From RGIG3009 sp045648765 (GTDB lineage: Bacteria > Bacillota > Clostridia > Oscillospirales > Acutalibacteraceae): 18,550 bases of DNA. Made by a program: the position numbers and the translations under genes. Under the pieces are notes generated by a model. That model did not search any database and was not told where the DNA came from. It saw only the letters and a list, made by a program, of their open reading frames with translations. The stretch is taken from NCBI GenBank assembly GCA_045648765.1, contig JAZROQ010000042.1, positions 1-18,550 of the forward strand, in the 5' to 3' direction. Of the stretch, positions 7,470 to 13,180 are shown in pieces. Position 1 is the stretch's first letter. Each line of letters starts with the position of its first letter.

Positions 7470-7499
7470 ATTTATCTCCTAAACTTTTTTGTTAATAGT

Positions 7500-7528
7500 A
7501 TTATATCATAAAAGCGGAAACAAATCAA
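7500..7528 (-). promoter_or_regulatory. Promoter of the small membrane protein gene
   Basis: On the minus strand TTGATT (7523-7528), 17-bp spacer and perfect TATAAT (7500-7505). A small hairpin, CAATGC-gga-GCATTG (7526-7540), touches the -35 box. Confidence 0.8.
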
Positions 7529-7545
7529 TGCGGAGCATTGTATGT

Positions 7546-7713
7546 AATGAAATATCGCTATGCGATATGAAATAATCCTTCGGATTATGAAATATTTTGC
7601 TTTCGCAAAATGTGAAATAAAATTCGCCTCTTAACATTTGCAAAGCAAATATTTCATACGCTTTAGCGTATTTCACAGCGAAGCTATTTCACTCGCCGAA
7701 GGCGAATTTCATT
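7546..7713. repeat. Nested palindromic hairpin array (MITE-like element)
   Basis: This 168-bp element fills most of a 330-bp gap without genes. It is bounded by 8-bp terminal inverted repeats AATGAAAT (7546-7553) and ATTTCATT (7706-7713). Inside are short hairpins with 3-4 nt loops: 7552-7568, 7572-7588, 7594-7611, 7636-7650, 7656-7671, 7677-7685 and 7693-7705, spaced about 20 bp apart. Between them GAAAT occurs four times in forward orientation in the left half (7549, 7569, 7589, 7614), and ATTTC four times in the right half (7651, 7670, 7686, 7706). The whole is therefore a dyad centred near 7630. A longer-range stem, 7620-7628 with 7701-7709, competes with the last hairpin. No ORF is present. 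Confidence 0.75.
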
Positions 7714-7756
7714 GAAAAAGAAAAGACAAGTCTTTCGACTTGTCTTTCTTTTTCTG
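7714..7756 (-). terminator. Terminator downstream of the second small membrane protein gene
   Basis: A long stem (7714-7732 with 7737-7754, one bulged A, loop TTTC) has poly-purine and poly-pyrimidine arms. It lies about 45 bases after the stop of the minus-strand gene at 7800 and directly abuts the hairpin array. Confidence 0.65.
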
Positions 7757-7799
7757 GGACCGACACTCAAAATGGAACCGGTCGAAAAACCTGATTTTC

Positions 7800-8246
7800 T
7801 TAATCAAATATTCTTTTTAGTATATTGTATGTATCATTAATCATATCATAATATCCTTTTGCAAAAAAGAATAAGACCAAGGATGACACTATAAAACCCG
7901 CAACGCCGCCATAAACACATGCAAAAACAAACGCAAACACAAAAAACAAGAGTTCTATAATATTCGGATATATATGCGCGTCAAAAAACAGATCCCCTGT
8001 GTCCTCTACAAATTTACCGAAAAAACAAACTCGAATCGGTGCACCTTTAAAGCTACCATCATCTTCCTCAGACTCTTCAAGATAAAACCCTTTAATTATT
8101 TCACCGCATTCTTGAAAATGGATACCTGCCTTAAATATATTCTCGCCAAATATAGTTTTCTCACAAGGTAAATCATTTACGATTATTTGATTTATGCGGA
8201 ATAATATCGTCTCTTTATCTGTGCAAGCGAATCTATATTTAAACAT
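7800..8246 (-). CDS. Small two-helix membrane protein of unknown function
   Basis: I do not recognise this 148-residue protein. Residues 1-92 are soluble, with an acidic stretch EESEEDD (57-63) and predicted beta strands. Two adjacent hydrophobic segments (about 96-111 and 113-129) form a membrane hairpin near the C-terminus, followed by a short amphipathic tail. The frame stays open upstream to a GTG at 8309, but that extension would be a translation of two GAA-loop hairpins. The ATG at 8246, with GGTGAT and AAAGG before it, is preferred. The gene is AT-rich like the one at 7035. No good promoter was seen, only the hairpins and a purine/pyrimidine-rich stretch upstream. Confidence 0.62.
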   Translation of the reverse strand: MFKYRFACTDKETILFRINQIIVNDLPCEKTIFGENIFKAGIHFQECGEIIKGFYLEESEEDDGSFKGAPIRVCFFGKFVEDTGDLFFDAHIYPNIIELLFFVFAFVFACVYGGVAGFIVSSLVLFFFAKGYYDMINDTYNILKRIFD

Positions 8247-8269
8247 ATCATCACCGACCTTTAATAAAA

Positions 8270-8310
8270 GCGGCGAAGCCGCAATATTTATAGTTTGTGG
8301 CGAAGCCACA
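8270..8310. repeat. Two GAA-loop hairpins upstream of a small membrane protein gene
   Basis: GCGGC-gaa-GCCGC (8270-8282) and TGTGGC-gaa-GCCACA (8296-8310) share the loop GAA with units of the array at 7546-7713. On the minus strand they lie 24-64 bases before the ATG at 8246, in its probable leader. Confidence 0.6.
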
Positions 8311-8403
8311 CATTTTCTCTTATCTCTTCTCTCTTATCTTTTATCCGAAAAAGTCACACGTTTTTAGAGAAGAGTGAAAAGTGAAGAAAGAAAAGTGAAA
8401 AGT
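8311..8403. repeat. Strand-asymmetric low-complexity stretch with short direct repeats
   Basis: A pyrimidine-rich half contains CTCTTATCT twice (8317 and 8331). A purine-rich half contains AGTGAAAAGT twice (8373 and 8394, 21 bp apart). Between them AAGTCACACG (8351-8360) repeats the sequence of the tRNA terminator arm at 8415-8424. No gene is present. Confidence 0.5.
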
Positions 8404-8405
8404 AC

Positions 8406-8444
8406 AAAAAGAAGAAGTCACACGATAGTGTGACTTCTTCTTTT
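8406..8444 (-). terminator. Terminator of the tRNA-Thr gene
   Basis: An 18-bp perfect stem (8406-8423 with 8428-8445, loop GATA). On the minus strand it begins at the tRNA CCA end, and the distal arm ends in a T-run. Confidence 0.8.
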
Positions 8445-8520
8445 TGGAGCTGGTGGACGGATTCGAACCCCCGACCTGCTGATTACAAATCAGCTGCTCT
8501 ACCGGCTGAGCTACACCAGC
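8445..8520 (-). tRNA. tRNA-Thr (anticodon TGT)
   Basis: The minus strand folds into a full cloverleaf with a perfect 7-bp acceptor stem (GCTGGTG/CACCAGC) and discriminator T73 with encoded CCA. The D arm starts with GCTC. The anticodon stem GCTGA/TCAGC encloses the loop TTTGTAA, anticodon TGT, reading ACA. The T arm has TTCGAAT as its loop. In the T stem, GGGGG faces CCGTC, giving a G51-G63 mismatch and a G50-U64 wobble. A near-consensus promoter and a terminator of its own make it a single-gene unit. Confidence 0.95.
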
Positions 8521-8538
8521 ATTTTTGAATGCTCAATT

Positions 8539-8567
8539 ACTATATCATAACTTTTAAAATGTGTCAA
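8539..8567 (-). promoter_or_regulatory. Promoter of tRNA-Thr
   Basis: On the minus strand perfect TTGACA (8562-8567), 17-bp spacer and TATAGT (8539-8544), about 20 bases before the mature 5' end. Confidence 0.85.
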
Positions 8568-8582
8568 GAATAAATTGGGGAC

Positions 8583-8614
8583 TTATGCAACAAAAAAGCA
8601 GTATTTATGCAACA
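8583..8614. repeat. Direct repeat TTATGCAACA, 22-bp period
   Basis: TTATGCAACA occurs at 8583-8592 and again at 8605-8614, two helical turns apart, in the gap between the tRNA-Thr promoter and the promoter of the RING/DUF2628 gene. It could be a protein binding site; no regulator is identified. Confidence 0.4.
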
Positions 8615-8650
8615 TATTCTTTAATTTTTTATAAACCTTTGCAAAATCGG

Positions 8651-8679
8651 TTGATAAAGAAAGTTAAACGCGGTATAAT
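8651..8679 (+). promoter_or_regulatory. Promoter of the RING/DUF2628 gene and galU
   Basis: TTGATA (8651-8656), 17-bp spacer, perfect TATAAT (8674-8679), 35 bases before the ATG at 8715. Confidence 0.85.
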
Positions 8680-8714
8680 CTGCTTGTACTTTAAGAAAAT
8701 TGAGAGGAATCCTT

Positions 8715-9689
8715 ATGTTTTTTTATGAAGGTCAATCGTGTCCTGTTTGCCACCAACATTTTGGCGAGCAAGACGACATTGTCACCTGTCCCGAATGTGG
8801 TGCGCCGCATCACCGTGATTGTTGGAAAAGCGAGGGGCATTGTCATTTTGCCGCCGACCACGGAACGGAACGTCAATGGGCACAGGGTAACAGTTCTTCT
8901 GCCTCTACGGAAAATGATCATCTAAAAACTTGTCCTACTTGCGGAAAACAAAACCCCGAGTTTTCGGAATTTTGTTCTCACTGCGGTAAAGATTTTGAAG
9001 CAGAGGATTGGTCCGAGCACAAAGCCCATTCAGAGCAACCACCGGAAAGACAATACACCCCACCAATGCAAGGTGATTTTGTGCGCTTTGGTATGCCGGT
9101 TCAAGACCCGTACGGTGGTGTTCCCCGCCACGAATATATTGGTGAATTCACCGTAGATGAAATTGCACAAGTTGTCGGTCCTAATTCGGCATACTATCTC
9201 CCCCGTTTTTATAACATGACTCACGGTGGGTCCAAGCTTTCGTGGAACTGGATGTCGTTTTTGTTGCCGTACAATTGGTTTTTATATCGCAAAAACATAT
9301 TGTGGGGTATTCTTTCCTTTTTGTTTTTCACGGCTACCTCTGTATTTAGCGACGCCTTATTTACTCAATTAAACTTTCCGACAAATGCTGTCACGCCCGA
9401 CGCGTTGTTTGCCGCCGCAGAGCAATTAATGACAAAACCGAATGCTCAGATTGTCATGATGATTTGTTCATTATTATCCTTATTGGTTTTGGTGGTTCGC
9501 ATTTTAATTGGGATGTTTGGCAACTATCTTTACTTAAAAACTGTGTTGCGAAAAGCAAAAAAGCTCAAAGAAAACCCCGGTCTTTCCTATGGGCAAACGT
9601 CACTTAACAGCGGCGGTGTCTCGTTTATTTTGGCAATATTACCCGAAATGCTGTCATTGCTTGCGCTTTATGTTTTAATGTTATTTTAA
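8715..9689 (+). CDS. RING-like zinc-finger/zinc-ribbon DUF2628 membrane protein
   Basis: A 324-residue protein in three parts. The N-terminal part (8-43) is a prokaryotic RING-like finger with C9, C12, C25, C28, H33, C36 and further His/Cys. Next is a zinc ribbon CPTCG-x9-FCSHCG (C73, C76, C87, C90). After a proline-rich linker comes a DUF2628-type membrane domain starting at about residue 180 (SWNWMSFLLPYNWFLYRKNILWG) with about four hydrophobic segments to the C-terminus. The zinc domains should face the cytoplasm; function is unknown and ubiquitin-like activity is not implied. The ATG at 8715 follows AGAGGA by 7 bases, which is better than the TTG at 8700. galU follows after 17 bases and is probably cotranscribed. 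Confidence 0.8.
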   Translation: MFFYEGQSCPVCHQHFGEQDDIVTCPECGAPHHRDCWKSEGHCHFAADHGTERQWAQGNSSSASTENDHLKTCPTCGKQNPEFSEFCSHCGKDFEAEDWSEHKAHSEQPPERQYTPPMQGDFVRFGMPVQDPYGGVPRHEYIGEFTVDEIAQVVGPNSAYYLPRFYNMTHGGSKLSWNWMSFLLPYNWFLYRKNILWGILSFLFFTATSVFSDALFTQLNFPTNAVTPDALFAAAEQLMTKPNAQIVMMICSLLSLLVLVVRILIGMFGNYLYLKTVLRKAKKLKENPGLSYGQTSLNSGGVSFILAILPEMLSLLALYVLMLF

Positions 9690-9706
9690 GAAAGTGAGTG
9701 TGTATT

Positions 9707-10582
9707 ATGTCACAACGTATTACAAAAGCCGTTATTCCTGCTGCGGGTTTGGGGACACGTGTGTTGCCCGCTTCCAAAGCTATGCCAAAAGAAATGCTCC
9801 CCATTGTTGACAAACCCGCTATTCAGTACATTGTGGAAGAAGCGGTGGCTTCGGGCATTACCGACATTTTAATTATCACCAATCGTGGGAAAGGGATTAT
9901 CGAAGATCATTTCGACCACAACATTGAATTGGAGCAACGCTTGGAAGCAGGTGGTCGTCTTGCCGTTTTGGAAGAACTGAACCATATCAATAACATGGCA
10001 AACATCACCTTTATTCGTCAAAAAGAAACCAAAGGCTTGGGCCACGCCATCAGTTGTGCACGTTCTTTTGTGGGCAACGAACCTTTTGCCGTGTTATACG
10101 GTGATGACGTTATCATTGGCGAAGATCCCGCTTGTGCGCAATTGTGCCGTGCTTACGAGGAATTTGGCAAAGGTGTAGTCGGCATCAAAGAAGTGACTCC
10201 CGAACAAATTGTTAAATATTCAAGCTTGGCCGTTTCGTTGTTACACGATAACTTGTACTCTGTCACCGACATGGTGGAAAAACCCAAGCCAAACGAGTTT
10301 TTATCTTTGTTTTCCATTTTGGGACGTTGTGTGTTGCCGCCGGAAATTTTTGATATTTTGGATAATACGCCTCCCGGAGCCGGTGGCGAAATCCAATTAA
10401 CCGATGCCATGAAAACCTTGTCTCGCTCTGTTGGTATGACAGGCGTGGACTTCACCGGCAAACGTTACGACATGGGGAACAAATTAGGCATTTTACAAGC
10501 CACGTGCGAAGTTGCCTTAAAGCACAGTGAGGTCGGCGCAGATTTTGCTGCCTACATAAAAGAACTGGCAAAAACGTTATAA
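9707..10582 (+). CDS. galU: UTP--glucose-1-phosphate uridylyltransferase
   Basis: A 291-residue GalU that makes UDP-glucose from UTP and glucose 1-phosphate in the cytoplasm, for cell-surface glycans and galactose metabolism. The nucleotide-binding signature AAGLGTRVLPASKAMPKEML lies at residues 12-31; VLYGDDV holds the metal-binding Asp, VEKP the conserved Lys, and PGAGGEIQLTDA the sugar site. Length is normal. The ATG at 9707 fits family N-termini, although GTG at 9698 is also in frame; the ribosome binding site (AAAGTGAG) is only moderate. It is preceded by the RING/DUF2628 gene and followed by a strong terminator. Confidence 0.96.
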   Translation: MSQRITKAVIPAAGLGTRVLPASKAMPKEMLPIVDKPAIQYIVEEAVASGITDILIITNRGKGIIEDHFDHNIELEQRLEAGGRLAVLEELNHINNMANITFIRQKETKGLGHAISCARSFVGNEPFAVLYGDDVIIGEDPACAQLCRAYEEFGKGVVGIKEVTPEQIVKYSSLAVSLLHDNLYSVTDMVEKPKPNEFLSLFSILGRCVLPPEIFDILDNTPPGAGGEIQLTDAMKTLSRSVGMTGVDFTGKRYDMGNKLGILQATCEVALKHSEVGADFAAYIKELAKTL

Positions 10583-10590
10583 GATTTTTC

Positions 10591-10629
10591 AAAACGCTGT
10601 TATGTTCACCATAACAGCGTTTTATTTTC
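10591..10629 (+). terminator. Terminator after galU
   Basis: A 14-bp perfect stem (10591-10604 with 10610-10623, loop TTCAC) followed by TTTATTTTCT. Confidence 0.9.
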
Positions 10630-10677
10630 TCATATTCTTTGGCCTGCGGGAATACTATCTACCAAGGAGATGATGAA

Positions 10678-11148
10678 ATGAACGTCAAAAAAATCGATTG
10701 GAAGGTGTTGTTGTTCTTTTTACTATACACCTTTATTTTGGCGGGGTTAGGTACGCTGTTGAGCGGGGGCTTTAATCTGGATGAATTAAACAAACCGCCT
10801 TTGACACCACCTGCTTGGCTTTTCCCCGTTGTGTGGTCAATTTTGTATGCTGCCATGTCGTTTGCCGCGTATTTAGTGTTTGTTAGTAACGATATCGACC
10901 GTGGGGTGCCTTTGCGTCTATATTTATTGCAAGTCGTTATAAACGTGTTATGGCCGGTGTTCTTTTTTGGTTTAGAATGGCGGTTATTTGCTTTCTTTTG
11001 GATTTTGCTGTTAGTAGCAGTTGTAGCGCTTACTATGGCAGAGTTTCGTAAAATTTCTGTTCCCGCGTTTTATTTGATGATTCCTTATTTGCTTTGGATT
11101 TTATTTGCCACCTATTTGAACATCGGGTTTTATTTATTAAATAAGTAA
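10678..11148 (+). CDS. TspO/MBR-family membrane protein (tryptophan-rich sensory protein)
   Basis: A 156-residue protein with five predicted membrane helices. It has the TspO signature PPLTPPAWLFPVVWSILY (40-57), a tryptophan-rich middle, and the C-terminal ATYLNIGFYLLN typical of the family. TspO proteins bind porphyrins and other hydrophobic ligands in the membrane, and their role in Firmicutes is unclear. The ATG at 10678 has AAGGAG 8 bases upstream. It stands alone between the galU terminator and the T-box leader. No clear promoter was found in the 50 bases before it, so it may depend on read-through or a weak promoter. No clear terminator was seen after it. Confidence 0.9.
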   Translation: MNVKKIDWKVLLFFLLYTFILAGLGTLLSGGFNLDELNKPPLTPPAWLFPVVWSILYAAMSFAAYLVFVSNDIDRGVPLRLYLLQVVINVLWPVFFFGLEWRLFAFFWILLLVAVVALTMAEFRKISVPAFYLMIPYLLWILFATYLNIGFYLLNK

Positions 11149-11184
11149 TTTTTGTCAAATAACGATGGTTTTTGCAAAAAAGAC

Positions 11185-11213
11185 TTGATTAAGCTTAAAA
11201 AATATAGTATAAT
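11185..11213 (+). promoter_or_regulatory. Promoter of the T-box/ior operon
   Basis: TTGATT (11185-11190), 17-bp spacer, perfect TATAAT (11208-11213), placing the transcript start near 11220, just before the T-box leader. Confidence 0.88.
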
Positions 11214-11219
11214 TTTGAG

Positions 11220-11500
11220 AAAGAATTTAATGACGTTTAGCGAAAGCACAGTAGTTTTATAAAACGTATCCTCAGAGAGCCGTTGGGTGGTGCAAAACGG
11301 CGGACGGTATAAAACGAATTACCCTTTCGTTAGTTGCGGCTTGGTGGTCCAAACGGATAAAAAGCCGCCGTATCAAAGGCACGTTATAGCCTTTAAGTGA
11401 ATTCGTTTCACTTGCAAGGTCTTTTTCGCGAGGAAAAGATAAATTGAGGTGGTACCGCGGTTTCCCCGCCCTCTGACAGTCGTTCAGGGGGCTTTTTTTT
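11220..11500 (+). promoter_or_regulatory. T-box riboswitch (tRNA-sensing leader)
   Basis: All the main T-box parts are present. In Stem I the lower stem is CGAAAG/CTTTCG (11241-11246, 11324-11329), with the loop-E partners AGTA (11250-11253) and GAA (11316-11318). The middle stem is GTTTTAT/ATAAAAC (11254-11260, 11309-11315). The apical part is AGAGAGC plus GGGTGGTGCAA. Further hairpins are 11336-11368, 11375-11394 and 11393-11411. The T-box sequence GAGGTGGTACCGCG is at 11446-11459. The specifier strand reads GAATTACC (11316-11323). The candidates are TAC (Tyr, 11320-11322) and TTA (Leu, 11319-11321). UGGU (11450-11453) demands discriminator A73, which excludes the U73 tRNA-Thr seen here and the usual G73 of tRNA-Trp. 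Uncharged tRNA should prevent termination and switch on the six downstream genes. Confidence 0.95.
11468..11500 (+). terminator. T-box-controlled terminator
   Basis: A 9-bp stem (11468-11476 with 11484-11492, one G-U pair) followed by eight T. Its left arm overlaps the pairing partner of the T-box antiterminator, so the two structures exclude each other. Confidence 0.92.
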
Positions 11501-11530
11501 GTTCCCTGAAAAAGAAAGGATTTGTCTCGT

Positions 11531-13165
11531 ATGCCTATTACCGAAATTCTGACCAAAAACGCCGATTTTTATCCCAACGACGTTAGTTTGGTAGAAATCA
11601 ACCCCAAACTGGAAGACAACAGAAATATGACGTGGCGTGAGTTTTCACTTATGCAAGCTACTGCTGCCGAAACATATCGTCACGAAATCACGTGGGGAGA
11701 ATTTGAAAAACGCTCCAACCGTTTTGCGAACCTGCTTTTATCGCGTGGTATTAAAAAAGGTGAAAAAGTTGCCATTCTGCTTATGAACTGTTTGGAATGG
11801 TTGCCGATTTATTTTGGTATTCTTAAATGCGGTGCAATTGCTGTTCCTCTTAATTTCCGATATACGTCGGATGAAATCAAATATTGCTTGGAAAAAGCCG
11901 ATGCCGAATACATTGTGTTTGGTCCGGAATTTGTTGGCCGCGTGGAAGAAATTTGCCACAAAGTCAAAAAAATTAAAATGTGGATATACGTTGGTGAAGA
12001 TTGTCCTGCATACGCGGAAAGTTACGATAAATTAGTCACCTATTGCAGTTCCAAAAACCCCAAAATCAACATTCAAGACAGCGATGATGCCGCTATCTAT
12101 TTTTCGTCAGGCACTACGGGCTTCCCCAAAGCTATCTTGCACACGCACAAAGCGCTGATGCATTCTGCTCAAACCGAACAAAATCACCATGGGCAAACCA
12201 AAGATGATGTGTTTTTGTGCATCCCGCCGCTGTACCATACCGGCGCAAAAATGCACTGGTTTGGCAGTTTGATGGTAGGCGCCAAAGCCGTTTTGCTTAA
12301 AGGCACGGAACCAAAGTGGATTTTGGATGCTGCTTCGGAAGAAAAATGCACTATTGTTTGGTTGTTGGTGCCGTGGGCACAAGATATTTTGGATGCCATT
12401 GACCGCGGAGATATCGACATTTCTGATTACGAGCTTTCGCAGTGGCGGTTGATGCACATTGGTGCTCAACCGGTCCCGCCCAGCCTTATCAAGCGCTGGA
12501 AAAGTGTTTTCCCCCATCATCAATACGATACCAACTACGGGTTAAGTGAGTCTATCGGTCCCGGTTGTGTGCATTTGGGAATTGAAAACATTGACCGTGT
12601 CGGTGCTATCGGCAAGGCAGGCTTTGGTTGGCGAACTATGATTGTAGACGAGCACCGCAAACCGCTTGGAAAAAACGAAGTGGGAGAACTTGCCGTTAAA
12701 GGCGACGGCGTTATGAAGTGCTATTACAAAGATGAAGAAGCCACCAACGAAGTGTTGGAAAACGGTTGGCTTTTCACCGGTGACATGGCAATGGAAGACG
12801 ATGATGGTTTTATTTACCTTGTTGACCGCAAAAAAGACGTTATCATCTCGGGCGGTGAAAACATTTATCCCGTTCAGATTGAAGATTTTTTGCGTAAACA
12901 CGACAGTATCAGCGACGCGGCAGTCATTGGACTGGCTGACCGTCGATTAGGTGAAATTGCCGCAGCAGTTATTCAAGTGAAAGACGGTATCACCTTGACG
13001 GAAGAAGACATTGTTGATTTTTGTTTAGATCTCCCCCGCTACAAACGTCCGCGAAAAATTATTTTTGCCGATGTCCCGAGAAACCCCACCGGCAAAATCG
13101 AAAAACCAAAGCTGCGCAAATTATACAGCGCCGAAGGACTTGTGGCAAAAGAAAACGAATTATAA
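11531..13165 (+). CDS. AMP-forming acyl-CoA synthetase (ANL superfamily)
   Basis: A 544-residue ANL-family ligase that joins a carboxylic acid to CoA using ATP. Motifs, numbered from the ATG: P-loop SSGTTGFPK (192-200), YGLSES (336-341), WLFTGD (413-418), DRKKDVIISGGENIYP (432-447) and the C-terminal catalytic Lys in NPTGKIEK (522). The N-terminal region holds two ITW/MTW-x-EF stretches, (N)MTWREF and ITWGEF, about 20 residues apart, only the second being the usual family start. The ATG at 11531 has AAAGGA 10 bases upstream; TTG at 11522 would be too close. It is the first gene after the T-box, 15 bases before iorA. Acid specificity cannot be read, but context points to arylacetates or related branched or aromatic acids. 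Confidence 0.88.
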   Translation: MPITEILTKNADFYPNDVSLVEINPKLEDNRNMTWREFSLMQATAAETYRHEITWGEFEKRSNRFANLLLSRGIKKGEKVAILLMNCLEWLPIYFGILKCGAIAVPLNFRYTSDEIKYCLEKADAEYIVFGPEFVGRVEEICHKVKKIKMWIYVGEDCPAYAESYDKLVTYCSSKNPKINIQDSDDAAIYFSSGTTGFPKAILHTHKALMHSAQTEQNHHGQTKDDVFLCIPPLYHTGAKMHWFGSLMVGAKAVLLKGTEPKWILDAASEEKCTIVWLLVPWAQDILDAIDRGDIDISDYELSQWRLMHIGAQPVPPSLIKRWKSVFPHHQYDTNYGLSESIGPGCVHLGIENIDRVGAIGKAGFGWRTMIVDEHRKPLGKNEVGELAVKGDGVMKCYYKDEEATNEVLENGWLFTGDMAMEDDDGFIYLVDRKKDVIISGGENIYPVQIEDFLRKHDSISDAAVIGLADRRLGEIAAAVIQVKDGITLTEEDIVDFCLDLPRYKRPRKIIFADVPRNPTGKIEKPKLRKLYSAEGLVAKENEL

Positions 13166-13180
13166 AAAGCGAGGCTACCT

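Noticed and set aside
7526..7713. CRISPR-like array
   Set aside because: The period is about 20 bp, the 'repeats' are only GAAAT/ATTTC that invert at the centre, and the 'spacers' are themselves palindromes. There is no cas gene.
8247..8309. GTG-started N-terminal extension of the small membrane protein
   Set aside because: The extension is a translation of two hairpins. The ATG at 8246 has better initiation context.
8715..8850. Bacterial ubiquitin-ligase system
   Set aside because: Only a RING-like finger is seen. There is no E1, E2 or ubiquitin-like gene nearby, and the zinc modules are common in DUF2628-type proteins.
11321..11323. ACC (Thr) as T-box specifier
   Set aside because: The T-box UGGU requires discriminator A73, whereas the tRNA-Thr in this window has U73. 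The triplet is also too far from the GAA loop-E element and Thr does not fit the enzymes.
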